Of a DNA stretch of 64,000 nucleotides, positions 54,698 to 64,000 are shown piece by piece. Both the position numbers and the translations under genes were made by a program. The notes below the pieces were generated by a model. The model saw nothing but the letters and a program-made list of their open reading frames with translations. It was not told the origin of the DNA and ran no database searches. How positions within the stretch are numbered: position 1 is the first letter of the stretch; every line of letters starts with the position of its first letter. The stretch is from NCBI RefSeq assembly GCF_009827575.1, contig NZ_WTYR01000001.1, forward strand, positions 62,001 to 126,000, written 5' to 3'. Origin of the DNA: Alteriqipengyuania halimionae (lineage in GTDB: Bacteria; Pseudomonadota; Alphaproteobacteria; Sphingomonadales; Sphingomonadaceae).

Positions 54698-56278
54698 ATG
54701 AAACCCAAAGTCCTCATTTCCGACAAGATGGACCCCAAGGCCGCCGAAATCTTCACTGCCAATGGCTGCGACGTCGACGTGAAGCCCGGCATGACACCCG
54801 ACGAACTCAAATCCGTGATCGGCGAATATGACGGGCTCGCGATCCGTTCGTCGACCAAGGTCACGCCCGAAATCCTCGAAGCCGCGACCAATCTCAAGGT
54901 AATCGGCCGCGCCGGCATCGGCGTCGACAATGTCGACATCCCTGCCGCCAGCGCGGGCGGTGTGGTGGTGATGAACACGCCGTTCGGCAACTCGATCACC
55001 ACCGCCGAACACGCGATCGCCATGCTGTTCGCGCTCGCGCGGCAGATCCCGATGGCCGACCGCGAGACCAAGGCGGGCGAATGGCCCAAATCCAAATATA
55101 TGGGCGTGGAGCTGACCGGTAAGACGCTCGGCCTGATCGGCGCCGGCAATATCGGCTCGATCGTCGCCGCGCGCGCTCTGGGGCTGAAGATGAAGGTGAT
55201 CGCATTCGATCCCTATCTCACCGCCGATCGTGCGGTCGAAATGGGCGTCGAGAAGGTCGATCTCGACACGCTGCTCGCGCGCGCCGATTTCATCACGCTC
55301 CACACCCCGCTGACCGACGAGACGCGGGGCATCCTCTCGGCCGAGAACCTCGCCAAGACCAAGAAGGGCGTGCGCATCGTCAATTGCGCGCGCGGCGGGC
55401 TGATCGACGAGGCGGCGCTCAAGGACGCGCTCGAAAGCGGACAGGTCGGCGGGGCGGCGCTCGACGTGTTCGAAACCGAACCGGCCAAGGAATCGCCGCT
55501 GTTCGATGCGCCCAATTTCATCTGCACCCCGCATCTGGGCGCTTCGACCACCGAGGCGCAGGTCAATGTCGCGATCCAGGTCGCCGAGCAGATGGCCGAT
55601 TACCTGACCACCGGCGGCGTCACCAATGCGCTGAACGTGCCGAGCCTCAGCGCCGAGGAAGCCCCCAAGCTGAAGCCCTATATGGCGCTGGCGGAAAAGC
55701 TCGGCTCGCTGGTCGGCCAGATTGCCACCGGCAACATCACCAGCGTGGCGATCGAAGTCGAAGGCGCGGCGGCGGAGCTCAACCAGAAGCCGATCACCGC
55801 CGCGGTGCTGGCCGGGATCATGAGCCACTATTCGCAGTCGGTGAACATGGTCAACGCGCCGTACCTGGCCAAGGAACGCGGGCTCGAAGTCAGCGAAATC
55901 CGCAACCAGCGCGAAGGCACCTATCACACGCTGCTGCGGATCACCTATGTCGCGGACAAGGGCAAACGCTCGGTCGCGGGCACGCTTTTCGGCGATGCCG
56001 CACCGCGCCTGGTCGAGCTGGCCGGCGTCAATATCGAGGCCGCGCTCGAGGACGAGATGATCTACATCGTCAACGAGGATACGCCCGGCTTCATCGGCCG
56101 GATCGGCTCGCTGCTGGGCGATCACGGCATCAATATCGGCAACTTCAACCTCGGCCGACGGGCGACCACCGGCGAAGCGGTGCTGCTGCTGAGCGTCGAC
56201 CAGCCGGTCGGGCAGGACGTGATCGACGCGGCGTGTGAACTCGAGAGCGTGAAGCGCGTGAAAGCGCTGTCATTCTAG
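54698..56278 (+). CDS. serA: D-3-phosphoglycerate dehydrogenase
   Basis: First enzyme of serine synthesis, 526 residues, the long type with an ASB and an ACT domain. NAD-binding motif LGLIGAGNIGSIVAARALGL; catalytic residues Arg in IVNCARGGLIDE, Glu in LDVFETEPAKESPL and His in FICTPHLGASTTEAQVN. The regulatory region has an intervening domain (VAIEVEGAAAELNQKPITAA) and a C-terminal ACT domain (MIYIVNEDTPGFIGRIGSLL, GINIGNFNLGR), so serine feedback is possible. AGAAGGA precedes the ATG. A UUCG terminator follows. Confidence 0.96.
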   Translation: MKPKVLISDKMDPKAAEIFTANGCDVDVKPGMTPDELKSVIGEYDGLAIRSSTKVTPEILEAATNLKVIGRAGIGVDNVDIPAASAGGVVVMNTPFGNSITTAEHAIAMLFALARQIPMADRETKAGEWPKSKYMGVELTGKTLGLIGAGNIGSIVAARALGLKMKVIAFDPYLTADRAVEMGVEKVDLDTLLARADFITLHTPLTDETRGILSAENLAKTKKGVRIVNCARGGLIDEAALKDALESGQVGGAALDVFETEPAKESPLFDAPNFICTPHLGASTTEAQVNVAIQVAEQMADYLTTGGVTNALNVPSLSAEEAPKLKPYMALAEKLGSLVGQIATGNITSVAIEVEGAAAELNQKPITAAVLAGIMSHYSQSVNMVNAPYLAKERGLEVSEIRNQREGTYHTLLRITYVADKGKRSVAGTLFGDAAPRLVELAGVNIEAALEDEMIYIVNEDTPGFIGRIGSLLGDHGINIGNFNLGRRATTGEAVLLLSVDQPVGQDVIDAACELESVKRVKALSF

Positions 56279-56290
56279 ACTGGACAGAAG

Positions 56291-56316
56291 GGTGCCCGCC
56301 CTTCGGGGCGGGCACC
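56291..56316. terminator. Bidirectional terminator between serA and an aldo/keto reductase
   Basis: GGTGCCCGCCC (56291-56301) pairs perfectly with GGGCGGGCACC (56306-56316) around a TTCG tetraloop. The weak TTCCTTAT tail follows on the plus strand. It separates the convergent genes. Confidence 0.8.
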
Positions 56317-56326
56317 TTCCTTATCA

Positions 56327-57148
56327 TTACCCGTCGTTGAATTCGCCCGGGTTCGGGCCCATCCGGCCATCTTCGCTGTCGAGAGCGTCGATCTTGGCCA
56401 TCTGATCGTCGCTCAGTTCGAACGACAGCGCGCTGAAATTGTCGCGGATATGATCGGGGTTGGTCGAGCGCGGCAGCACCGTGAAGCCGTGCTGGATATG
56501 CCAGCGGATGATCACCGCGCTGGCGGACTGCCCGGTTTCCTCTGCAATCGCCTTGACCGTCTCGTTGCTCATCCCGTTGCCCTGGCCGAGCGGGGACCAG
56601 CTCTGGGTGACGATGCCCATATCCTCGTGCACCTTGCGCATCTCGCGTTGCTGGAAGCTCGGGTGCAATTCAATCTGGTTGAGCGCCGGGGTCACCCCGG
56701 TCTCGTCGACGATGCGTTTCAGATCCTGTTCGCGGAAGTTCGAGACGCCGATCGACTTGGCTTTGCCTTCGTCGCGGATCTCGATCATCGCCTTCCAGGT
56801 GTCGACGAACAGATCGTTGTCGGGGCAGGGCCAGTGGATCAGCAGCATGTCGACATGCTCGCGCCCAAGGCGCGAAAGGCTGTTGTCCATCGCCTTCTTG
56901 GTCCGCTCGTAGCCCTGGCTGGCGTTCCAGATCTTGGTCTGGAGGAAGATATCGGACCAGTCGCCGATGCCTTTGCCGACGCCTTCTTCGTTCTTGTAGA
57001 TCGCGGCCGTGTCGACGAGCCAGTATCCGGCTTCAAGCGCGGCGCGCACCGCATCGGGGGCGTTGTCCTCGTCGATCTGCCAGGTGCCGAAGCCGAGCTG
57101 CGGAATGTGGCGGCCGTCGTTGAGGGGGAGGGTAGGTTGGTCGGTCAT
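56327..57148 (-). CDS. Aldo/keto reductase
   Basis: NADPH-dependent carbonyl reductase of 273 residues, (beta/alpha)8 barrel. Catalytic tetrad: Asp in GYWLVDTAAIYKNEEGVGKG (the Tyr lies in the same strand), Lys in IFLQTKIWNASQGYE and His in VDMLLIHWPCPDNDLFVDTW. Other signatures are AKSIGVSNFREQDLKRIVDE, LNQIELHPSF and the coenzyme-binding FTVLPRSTNPDHIRDNF. It resembles DkgA/2,5-diketogluconate reductase types. The physiological substrate is unknown. It lies alone between serA and the DUF1501 gene. Confidence 0.93.
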   Translation of the reverse strand: MTDQPTLPLNDGRHIPQLGFGTWQIDEDNAPDAVRAALEAGYWLVDTAAIYKNEEGVGKGIGDWSDIFLQTKIWNASQGYERTKKAMDNSLSRLGREHVDMLLIHWPCPDNDLFVDTWKAMIEIRDEGKAKSIGVSNFREQDLKRIVDETGVTPALNQIELHPSFQQREMRKVHEDMGIVTQSWSPLGQGNGMSNETVKAIAEETGQSASAVIIRWHIQHGFTVLPRSTNPDHIRDNFSALSFELSDDQMAKIDALDSEDGRMGPNPGEFNDG

Positions 57149-57211
57149 TCAAATCTCCTGTTCGAACGACCAATGCGCGAATGAAAGAAAATGTCCTGAC
57201 GCGCGAATGCC

Positions 57212-58642
57212 CTAGCCCATGAACCCCAGGTCGGCGGTGGCGAAGCGCCCGATATTGGGCGCGATCGTCGGCAATTCGGACGGCGCGACGCCAAACCAGC
57301 GCGCGAGCGTCGACGAATACTGATCGACCGACGTGGTGGGCAGCAACCGTCCCTGGCCGACCTGGTCGGGCGTATCGAGGCCGATATGCGGTGCGGTGCC
57401 GAAGAAGCGCCCGCCATTGACGGCGCCGCCGAGCACCATGTGGTGCGAGCCCCAGCCGTGATCCGAACCGTCACCGTTCGAGGCCAGTGTGCGCCCGAAA
57501 TCGGAGGCGGTGAAGCTGGTCACGGCATCGGCAACGCCAAGCTCGACGGTGGCGCGGTAGAAGGCGTCCATCGCGAAATCGAGCTGTCCCATCAGGGGCC
57601 CGTGCTTGGCCATCAGATCGTCGTGATTGTCGAACCCGCCCATGCTGACGAAGAAGACCTGCCGTTTCACGCCGAGGGCGGATCGCGCGGCGATCATGCG
57701 AGCGACGATTTCGAGCTGCCCGGCCAGCCGATTGTTGCCCCCCGGATCGTTGAAATCGGTGATCACGCTCACCTTTGAGAGCGCGTCGTTGAGAAACCCC
57801 TCGGTCTGGATCGAGCGCTGGCAGGTGCGCGCATAATCGGCTTCGAGCACGTGGCCGCTCGATTGCGTCATCAGGCTGCGCAGCGCCTCGCGCGCGCCCG
57901 AATGGCCGTACACGTTGCGCGAGAGCGCGTTGACCCCGACCGCGCCCTTGTTCGACACCTGATAGCCGAAGGCGTTGCTACCCGGCAGGAAGACCGCATT
58001 GCCGCCTGCCGAAACGCAGGTGAAGATCGCATTGTGGTTCGACGACAGGGCCAAATCGCCCAGCCTGCCGCCCCAGCCGACGGTCGATCCTTCGGAATTG
58101 AAGCTCTGCCAGGTAGATTGCTGATCGTTGTGCGAGAACAGCTTGGCCGGGCGCGGATAGGCGCGGTGATTGCCGCTCTTGTATTGCTCCAGCGTCAGCG
58201 GCGCGACCAGCGGCCCGACATTGAGCAGCGGAGCCATCCGTTTTTCGGCGAAGCGCCGGGCCATCCGCGGCATGAACGGGTTCATCGCATAGCGAATATC
58301 GTCGGTCAGGCGCTGGTCTTCGGGCGTGGTGAGCGCTGTGGCGGCGAGGTCAGCGCGCGGGATCGCGATCCCGCCACCGGCCTCTCCATTGCCGCCACGG
58401 ATCGCCGAATAGCGCGCGTAATTGCTCGCATCGAACGGCACGATCATGTTCGAATGGTCATTACCGCCGAACAGGAAGATGCAGACCAGGGCCTTGTAGC
58501 CTCCGCCGCCGTCGAATGCGGCTGCCTGCGCGATGTTGTGCAGGCCGAGCGCGTAGGAAGACGCCGCGCCCGCAATCGCGAACTGGCCGCTGCGCTGAAG
58601 GAAAGCACGCCGCGTGATATCGTCGAGTTTGCCGATGAACAT
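57212..58642 (-). CDS. DUF1501 domain-containing secreted protein
   Basis: A 476-residue protein with a Tat-like signal (ITRRAFLQRSGQFAIAGAAS). The DUF1501 body has YKALVCIFLFGGNDHSNMIV, FSHNDQQSTWQSFNSEGSTV, VFFVSMGGFDNHDDLMAKHG, SFTASDFGRTLASNGDGSDH and GWGSHHMVLGGAVNGGRF. The His/Asp-rich segments resemble sulfatase/alkaline-phosphatase-like metal sites. The function is unknown. It begins 13 bases after the DUF1800 gene with which this family is regularly paired. Start ATG 58642 is used; a frame open to 58705 lacks the signal at its start. Confidence 0.9.
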   Translation of the reverse strand: MFIGKLDDITRRAFLQRSGQFAIAGAASSYALGLHNIAQAAAFDGGGGYKALVCIFLFGGNDHSNMIVPFDASNYARYSAIRGGNGEAGGGIAIPRADLAATALTTPEDQRLTDDIRYAMNPFMPRMARRFAEKRMAPLLNVGPLVAPLTLEQYKSGNHRAYPRPAKLFSHNDQQSTWQSFNSEGSTVGWGGRLGDLALSSNHNAIFTCVSAGGNAVFLPGSNAFGYQVSNKGAVGVNALSRNVYGHSGAREALRSLMTQSSGHVLEADYARTCQRSIQTEGFLNDALSKVSVITDFNDPGGNNRLAGQLEIVARMIAARSALGVKRQVFFVSMGGFDNHDDLMAKHGPLMGQLDFAMDAFYRATVELGVADAVTSFTASDFGRTLASNGDGSDHGWGSHHMVLGGAVNGGRFFGTAPHIGLDTPDQVGQGRLLPTTSVDQYSSTLARWFGVAPSELPTIAPNIGRFATADLGFMG

Positions 58643-58655
58643 GGGGTCGGCGCTC

Positions 58656-60488
58656 CTATTTCTGGACCAGATATTCGGGCGAGGCCATGACCAGCAGGAC
58701 CGCAAGGAATACGCGCTTCTGCTTGTCGCTCTCGCTTGAGCTTTCGGTCACGGTTTTCTCTGCCAGGGCATCGCGGATCAGCGTTTTCGTCGCATCGGTC
58801 AGCTGGTCCGCGGTGAGGAGGAGCGAGAGCCGATCGACCAGCTTGTCGGGCTGGTGGGCGAGGGCGAGTTCGGCGGTGTAGGGCGCGGACACGCCTTTCA
58901 GGGCCCAGTGCTTGTTCTCGATCACTTTCTCGATGAAATTGACGTAGCCGGCAATGCTGATCTCGTCGACGATCTGGAATTCGGGCGCGACCATGTCGTT
59001 GGCGGCAGCCTGCGAATTGCTGGGAATGTGGCCCGGCCGGTAGAAATTGAACACCGAGGGCGAGCGCAGCGGACTTTGCGCCAGTTCGTCATCGGCATCG
59101 GACAGGTTCTGGACCTGCCATCTGCCGTCGGATGAAGTCGCCCCGAAGGTCAGCGCCCATTGCGCCAGCCGCAGCATCGGTTCGCGCAATTTGCCGAAGC
59201 CCCACGAGGTGAGACTGTCCGCCGAAAGCGCTTCCTGATCCAGCAGGATCGCCTTGAACACCGCGCGCAAATCGCCGCGCTGGCCGCTCCCGTTATCGGC
59301 GAAGGTGGCGGCAACGCGGGAGACATAAGCGCGGCTCGGATTGCTGGTGACCAGCCGCTGGATCATCTGCTGGCCGAAAAACGGGCCGACATTGGGATGG
59401 TTGAACAATGTGTCGAGCGCGGTCTTGAGCGCGGCTTCGGGGCCCGTTCCAGCAGGGATCGTCGTGCCCAGGAAGCTCTTCTCGAGCGCGGAATGGAACC
59501 CGCTTTTGCGCGTGTATTTCCACTTCGAAGGGTCGGTCGTCATGGGCAGCTGGGTGTATTCGATGCTGTCGACCGAACTGCCGGGAGCGTCCGGCCGGGG
59601 GATCTTCGTGTTCTGCGAGTAATCGAAATCGTAACCCGTGAAGACCTTGGCCAGCCCGGTCACGTCGTCATTGGTGTAGGTTTCGATCGGGGCGCCGTTG
59701 CTACCGAGCGTCGGCGTGCCGTCCTGCTCCAGCCGGTAGAGCCCGATCGTGAACAATTGCATCACTTCGCGGGCGTAATTCTCGTCGGGCTCGCGTCCCT
59801 TGGAATCGGCCGCCCGGTTGCCGCGGGTGTTGAGCCACACGCCCATCGCGGGGTTGAGCGTGATGTCTTCGAGCAGGTCGCGGAAATTGCCGAAGGCGCG
59901 GGCGGAGAGGATGTCCCAGTATTTCGCCATGGCCTGACTGCGCCACGCGAAGTTGACTCCGTTGGTCGAGACCACGAAGAATTGCGACAGCGCCAGTGCG
60001 ATCCGTCGCCGCACGCCGTCCTCGGGCATCATCAACTGCGCCCAGGCCATGTGGTCGGCCAGGCTCGAATTGTTGAAATACTTGTTCGAATCGACCCGGT
60101 CGTAGCCTTGGGCATTCATCCAGCTGCGCCCCGTGCGCGCGACCGGCGCGGCCATCCGCGCATCGAGCCATGGTTCGTAGCCATCGCGCTTCACCGCCTC
60201 GATATCGCCGATTGAGGCGGACAGTCCGGCATGGAGCAGGAAGCGCGCCGCGGCGGCATCGGTGGCGGGCTTGGCGACCGTGGGCGGAGGAGGTCCGCCA
60301 CCGCCGCCGCCCTCGCCGGTCGGGGGAGCGGGCGATCCGCCGCTGTCTCCGCCGCAAGCGGCCAGCGCGAGCGCGGCGGCCAAAGGCGCGGCGCTTTTCA
60401 GCGCGGTTGCATCGCGCGGGGCGTCGCCCTCGATTTCGCGCACATGGTCATCGGCTGCGTGCGGTGCAGCCTCTAGTTCAATACCCAC
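58656..60488 (-). CDS. DUF1800 domain-containing lipoprotein
   Basis: A 610-residue protein from GTG 60488. A hydrophobic stretch with a lipobox-like Cys (LAAALALAACGGDSGG, at about residue 45) suggests a lipoprotein. The preceding 30 residues are unusual for a signal, so a later start cannot be excluded. A Gly/Pro linker precedes the DUF1800 body: LADHMAWAQLMMPEDGVRRR, GREPDENYAREVMQLFTIGL, LFNHPNVGPFFGQQMIQRLV and SPSVFNFYRPGHIPSNSQA. The DUF1800/DUF1501 pair is common in marine bacteria; its role is unknown, possibly in secretion or a surface polymer. Confidence 0.88.
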   Translation of the reverse strand: MGIELEAAPHAADDHVREIEGDAPRDATALKSAAPLAAALALAACGGDSGGSPAPPTGEGGGGGGPPPPTVAKPATDAAAARFLLHAGLSASIGDIEAVKRDGYEPWLDARMAAPVARTGRSWMNAQGYDRVDSNKYFNNSSLADHMAWAQLMMPEDGVRRRIALALSQFFVVSTNGVNFAWRSQAMAKYWDILSARAFGNFRDLLEDITLNPAMGVWLNTRGNRAADSKGREPDENYAREVMQLFTIGLYRLEQDGTPTLGSNGAPIETYTNDDVTGLAKVFTGYDFDYSQNTKIPRPDAPGSSVDSIEYTQLPMTTDPSKWKYTRKSGFHSALEKSFLGTTIPAGTGPEAALKTALDTLFNHPNVGPFFGQQMIQRLVTSNPSRAYVSRVAATFADNGSGQRGDLRAVFKAILLDQEALSADSLTSWGFGKLREPMLRLAQWALTFGATSSDGRWQVQNLSDADDELAQSPLRSPSVFNFYRPGHIPSNSQAAANDMVAPEFQIVDEISIAGYVNFIEKVIENKHWALKGVSAPYTAELALAHQPDKLVDRLSLLLTADQLTDATKTLIRDALAEKTVTESSSESDKQKRVFLAVLLVMASPEYLVQK

Positions 60489-60624
60489 CGGTTCTGGACC
60501 TCCCAGTCCGAGCGATCCGTCCGGCGATCCCGAATGGCCGGAGCGGTTACGCTTGGGCCCGGTTATCCGGTGCGAAAGGCAAACGAACCGGTACGAGGCA
60601 CGCTAAACCCATTTTAACCATATC

Positions 60625-60654
60625 CACCGGCGCGCGGGAGGCCGCGCGCCGGTG
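60625..60654 (-). terminator. Strong hairpin after the S41 peptidase gene
   Basis: A perfect 13-bp stem (CACCGGCGCGCGG with its complement at 60642-60654) around a GAGG loop, 25 bases after the peptidase stop. There is no long T run, so it may need Rho help or act as an RNA stabiliser. Confidence 0.65.
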
Positions 60655-60678
60655 AAAGGGAGCGGTGGTCGCGCGGTC

Positions 60679-63600
60679 TCAGTCCAGCACTTGCGGATCG
60701 CGGGCCGGGGTGCCGACCGGGGGAAGCGGCTGCGGGACCAGCGGCGCAATCGGCTCGGCAGCGATCTTCGCTTCCAGCCAGTTCACCGCCGCGGCCAGTT
60801 GCGCGTCCTCTCCGGCATAGGTCGCGTGCGGCGGATTCTCGACCGCGATGTCGGGCGAAACGCCCCAGCCTTCGACCAGCCAGCGACCGTCGAGCCCGTA
60901 TTGCGCATATTCGGCGATCCGGACCATGCCGTTATCGGTCAGCGGGTTGCGGCCCGACAGCCAGATGCCTGCGCCTGCGGTGCGCTTGCCGATCAGCGGC
61001 CCGATGCCGAGCGACTTGATTCCGGCGGCGAAGGTCTCGCCATCGGAATAGGTGCGCTCATCAATCAGCACCGCGATGTGACCGCGATAGGCGTCCTGCA
61101 TATTGGTGTAGGGCGTGCCGCCTTCGGTCGCCCAGAAGGCCCAGGCGCGGCGCAGCAACTGGGTGATGATCACGCTGTCGACATTGCCGCCATTATTGCC
61201 GCGCACGTCGATGATCATCCCGTCCTTGTCGAGTTGAGAATAGAACTCGCGCGCGAAGGTCGCGACGTCGTCGCCGCCCATGGCCTTCAGCGCGATGTAG
61301 CCGACATTGCCGTTCGAAAGCTGGCTGGTTTGCGTCTTCTTGTGCTCGACCCGGTCATACCAGCGGGCCATGTAATCGCCGCCGCCATCCATCGGCTGGA
61401 CGATGGTGGAGACGCTCGCCCCGCCGCGCTGCATGTCGAGCCGGACTTCCTGACCCACCTTGCCTGCGAGCGCCTGCGCCAGGTCTTCCATGTCGCGCAC
61501 CGCGCGGCCATCGACGCGGGTGATGACGTCGCCATTGCGGACGTCCACGCCGGGCCGTGCGAGCGGCGGGCGCATCGAGACGAGATCGCGGTCGTTGAGG
61601 AAGATGCGGTCGATCCGCACCCCGCCATCGACCGGAGTAAGCTCGGCGCCGAGATAGGCGCTCTGCACGTTCTCCTCGTCGCGCGGAACATCGCCGGCGC
61701 GGACCTGGCTGTGGAGGATGCCGAGCGGCGCGGCCATCTGGCCGAGGATCGCGTTCAACTCGCTGCGGCTGCCGATCCGGTCGACCAGCGGCTCGATCCG
61801 GGTGCGCACCGCCTCCCAGTCGAGCCCGCGCAGTTTGGGATCGTAGGCGAAGTCGCGGTGCATGCGCCACGCATCGACAAACATCTGGTGCCATTCGGCT
61901 TCGGGATCGACCTGCAGCTTCCAGTCGCCCACCCGCACTTGCGTGCCGTCGAGATCACCGGGCATCTTGGCGCCTGCGGGGACCAGCGCGATCACCGGGT
62001 TGCCGGGCGATCCGCCGAGGACCATCGCGGTCTTGCCGTCGCGCGACAGTTCGAACGCGCCGGCCTTGGGAGCGAACGTCTCGATTTCCGGATCGTCGCG
62101 ATCGATCTTGATCGAAACGACGTCGCGATCCCTGCCGGTGTAGAGAAAGCCCTCATTGGCGTACAGCATGCCGCCGACGCCCGAAGCGCCCGGCACCTTG
62201 TAGAGCCGGTCGGCAAGACCTGCGAGAACGATCCGGGCGCTCTTCGCCTCGTCGTCCTTCTTGTCGCTCTCGTCCTTCGCGTCCTCGTCTTCCGCATCGC
62301 CGGTTTCGAGCTCTTCGGGCTCGTCGGCGCCGCTCAGCTCGTTCTCGTCGGTGAAGCGGAACTCGGCCTCGGGATCGAGCTGCAGCGCGTAGATCTCGCC
62401 GCGATCGGGGAACGAGGTGCCCATGTTGCGATCGCCCCACGGATGGCCGGGATCGGGCGCAAAATTGCGGTCGGACACGAAATAGAGCCACGCGCCGTCA
62501 TGCGCGAAGGCGGGGGCGTAATCGTTGTACTTGGCCGAGGTCGCCTGCACGCGGCGACCGGTGGCGAGATCCTGTACGAAGATCGCGCCGCGCCCGCCCG
62601 ATCCGCCGACCAGGTCCTCGCTATAGGCGATGTATTTCCCGTCGGGCGAGAAGCTGATGCTGGAGAAGGGCGAATCGTTGCCCGTCCGGTTCTTCGCCAG
62701 CTGGGTGACGCGGCCGGTCGCGATGTCGACCTTGGTCAGCCGCGCGGCCTTGTCCCAGGCGATGATCGTCTTGCCATCGGGCGCGACGTCGAAGCCCCAG
62801 ATATATGTATCGTACCCTTGCGTGACCGGCTCGGGTTCACCGGTGCCGTCGGCGGGCATGCGGTAGAGATCGCCATGCACGTCCTGATCGAGGATCAGAT
62901 AGACATATGTGCCGTCCGGGCCCTCCACCGCATCGCGCGCCCGGGCATCGAGCGGGACCGGGAATTCGATCCGCCGCCGCTGCTTGGGAAAGCCCAGCGC
63001 AACCCGGCCGCGCGCGGTGATCGCGACGCTCTCGCCCGACGGCGTCATCCGCGCCGCCGTCATGTTCTCCAGCGGATTGGCGATCGCGCGTTCACGGGTC
63101 TGTTCACGGTCGGTCACGATATCGATCGACAGCTTGCGCATCGATTTGGCGGTGGTCGAGAAGACGTGGATGTCGGCCCCGTTCTGGAGGAACACTTCGC
63201 CATTATCGATCGTCGCCTGCAGCACGGGGAAGGGCATTTCCTCCGATTCCTGCCGCACGCCCGATCCATCCTCGGCGACCGACCACACCGCATCGGCCCC
63301 GCTCTCGTTGGCGACGAAGTAGATCCTGCCGCCATAAGCCATCGACATGCGGATCCCGGCGGCGAAATCGGGCAGCAGCTGGGTCGCCTCGCCATTCGAG
63401 CCCATGCGCCATTTCCACAATTGCGCGGTGCCGCCGCCGCGATACATCACCGCATTGTCGCGGGCGCGGGCATAAAGGCCGCGACGGGCGAAGAAGAGCG
63501 TTCCATCGCTGCCGAAGGTCGCATCGTTTGCGCGCCACAGCGCGATCGCCTGCGGATCGCCGCCGTCGGGGCTGACCGTGTGAAGCACTTCGCCAAGCCC

Positions 63601-63987
63601 GCCTTCATCGTTGGTGGTGGCGAACACGACCTTGCCGTCGGGCGTCCAGCCAACCGTCTGCACGCTGCCGCCCAGGAAGGTCACCCGCGTGGGCGCGCCG
63701 CCCGCGACCGGCATCACATAGACGTCATTGCCGCTGTCATAGCCCGCATTGAAGGCCACCATCGTCCCGTCGGGGGAGAGATGCGCATTGCTTTCCTCTT
63801 CCTCGTGATTGGTCAGCCGGATCGCCGCGCCGCCATCGCGCGACGCACGCCACAGATCGCCTTCGCTGGCGAAGACGAGCACGTCGCCGCGCGCGGTCGG
63901 ATACTGGTAATACCCCTCATCGGCGAAGGCGGGTGTGCTCGCGGCGATGGCGAGCAGGCTGACGACGGACGCGGCGATACGCTTCAT
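60679..63987 (-). CDS. Tricorn-like S41-family peptidase
   Basis: A secreted 1102-residue protein (signal MKRIAASVVSLLAIAASTPA, cleaved near AFA). The N-terminal half is a WD40/beta-propeller-like region with repeats such as NHEEEESNAHLSPDGTMVAF and FSSISFSPDGKYIAYSEDLV. A highly acidic linker (LETGDAEDEDAKDESDKKDD) precedes a second beta-propeller part. A PDZ domain contains RNGDVITRVDGRAVRDMEDL. The C-terminal S41 domain has IIDVRGNNGGNVDSVIITQL and the catalytic Ser in VLIDERTYSDGETFAAGIKS. It is the tricorn-protease architecture and probably degrades peptides in the periplasm. Confidence 0.93.
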   Translation of the reverse strand: MKRIAASVVSLLAIAASTPAFADEGYYQYPTARGDVLVFASEGDLWRASRDGGAAIRLTNHEEEESNAHLSPDGTMVAFNAGYDSGNDVYVMPVAGGAPTRVTFLGGSVQTVGWTPDGKVVFATTNDEGGLGEVLHTVSPDGGDPQAIALWRANDATFGSDGTLFFARRGLYARARDNAVMYRGGGTAQLWKWRMGSNGEATQLLPDFAAGIRMSMAYGGRIYFVANESGADAVWSVAEDGSGVRQESEEMPFPVLQATIDNGEVFLQNGADIHVFSTTAKSMRKLSIDIVTDREQTRERAIANPLENMTAARMTPSGESVAITARGRVALGFPKQRRRIEFPVPLDARARDAVEGPDGTYVYLILDQDVHGDLYRMPADGTGEPEPVTQGYDTYIWGFDVAPDGKTIIAWDKAARLTKVDIATGRVTQLAKNRTGNDSPFSSISFSPDGKYIAYSEDLVGGSGGRGAIFVQDLATGRRVQATSAKYNDYAPAFAHDGAWLYFVSDRNFAPDPGHPWGDRNMGTSFPDRGEIYALQLDPEAEFRFTDENELSGADEPEELETGDAEDEDAKDESDKKDDEAKSARIVLAGLADRLYKVPGASGVGGMLYANEGFLYTGRDRDVVSIKIDRDDPEIETFAPKAGAFELSRDGKTAMVLGGSPGNPVIALVPAGAKMPGDLDGTQVRVGDWKLQVDPEAEWHQMFVDAWRMHRDFAYDPKLRGLDWEAVRTRIEPLVDRIGSRSELNAILGQMAAPLGILHSQVRAGDVPRDEENVQSAYLGAELTPVDGGVRIDRIFLNDRDLVSMRPPLARPGVDVRNGDVITRVDGRAVRDMEDLAQALAGKVGQEVRLDMQRGGASVSTIVQPMDGGGDYMARWYDRVEHKKTQTSQLSNGNVGYIALKAMGGDDVATFAREFYSQLDKDGMIIDVRGNNGGNVDSVIITQLLRRAWAFWATEGGTPYTNMQDAYRGHIAVLIDERTYSDGETFAAGIKSLGIGPLIGKRTAGAGIWLSGRNPLTDNGMVRIAEYAQYGLDGRWLVEGWGVSPDIAVENPPHATYAGEDAQLAAAVNWLEAKIAAEPIAPLVPQPLPPVGTPARDPQVLD

Positions 63988-64000
63988 GCAAATTCCCTCT

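Overview
The window is GC-rich, densely packed chromosomal DNA from an alphaproteobacterium. The gene content points to Sphingomonadales, probably the Erythrobacteraceae (Erythrobacter/Qipengyuania/Altererythrobacter type): a DUF3489-DUF2924-recombinase cassette, PafA-type alkaline phosphatase, large TonB-dependent receptors, a DUF1501/DUF1800 pair, a serC-serA operon and an Anbu operon. The assignment rests on family resemblance read by eye, not on a database search.

Bases 1-5640 are accessory and decaying sequence. A large serine recombinase (cut by the left edge) is translationally coupled to DUF2924 and DUF3489 proteins. Divergent from them is a ParB-like/DNA methyltransferase gene whose 3' end is replaced by an IS6-family element (3104-3943). 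On the far side of the IS lie an M61-type peptidase remnant and a glutamate-synthase-like gene lacking its 5' third. There is no 8-bp target duplication, as expected for an IS6-mediated deletion or rearrangement that joined the island to the chromosome.

Bases 5839-8411 carry a flavin reductase and acetyl-CoA synthetase. Bases 8462-22688 form an extended phosphate (Pho) locus: phoR, an atypical PhoB-like regulator, a TonB-dependent receptor with a predicted beta-helix lipoprotein, an OprO/OprP-like porin, pstS-pstC-pstA-pstB-phoU and phoB. Four Pho-box-like 11-bp direct repeats lie in front of pstS, the porin, the lipoprotein and the atypical regulator. Three of them sit about 50 bp upstream of their start codons.

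Bases 22779-31615 hold an acyl-CoA dehydrogenase, a KAS III-like enzyme, a stand-alone receiver protein, a DsbD/ScsB-like protein, a PafA-type alkaline phosphatase overlapping a UbiH-type monooxygenase, and a HemX/mitofilin-like protein. hemC-hemD run one way and tsaD-gpsA-flippase the other. Next come a VWA lipoprotein, an OmpA/33-aa peptide/HHH-protein overlap cassette, two paralogous lipoproteins, an S10 peptidase, uvrB coupled to a CIA30 protein, and a DUF3617 lipoprotein.

Bases 46343-51105 are an Anbu operon (alpha/beta hydrolase, ATP-grasp, alpha-E, transglutaminase, Anbu). The transglutaminase appears to start at an ATC codon. The right end holds an extensin-like protein, a degenerate EAL-PilZ protein, the serC-serA operon with a structured leader and an intercistronic palindromic repeat, an aldo/keto reductase, the DUF1501/DUF1800 pair and a tricorn-like S41 peptidase. 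I recognised no tRNA, rRNA or CRISPR array, and no stretch over 300 bases lacks a gene.
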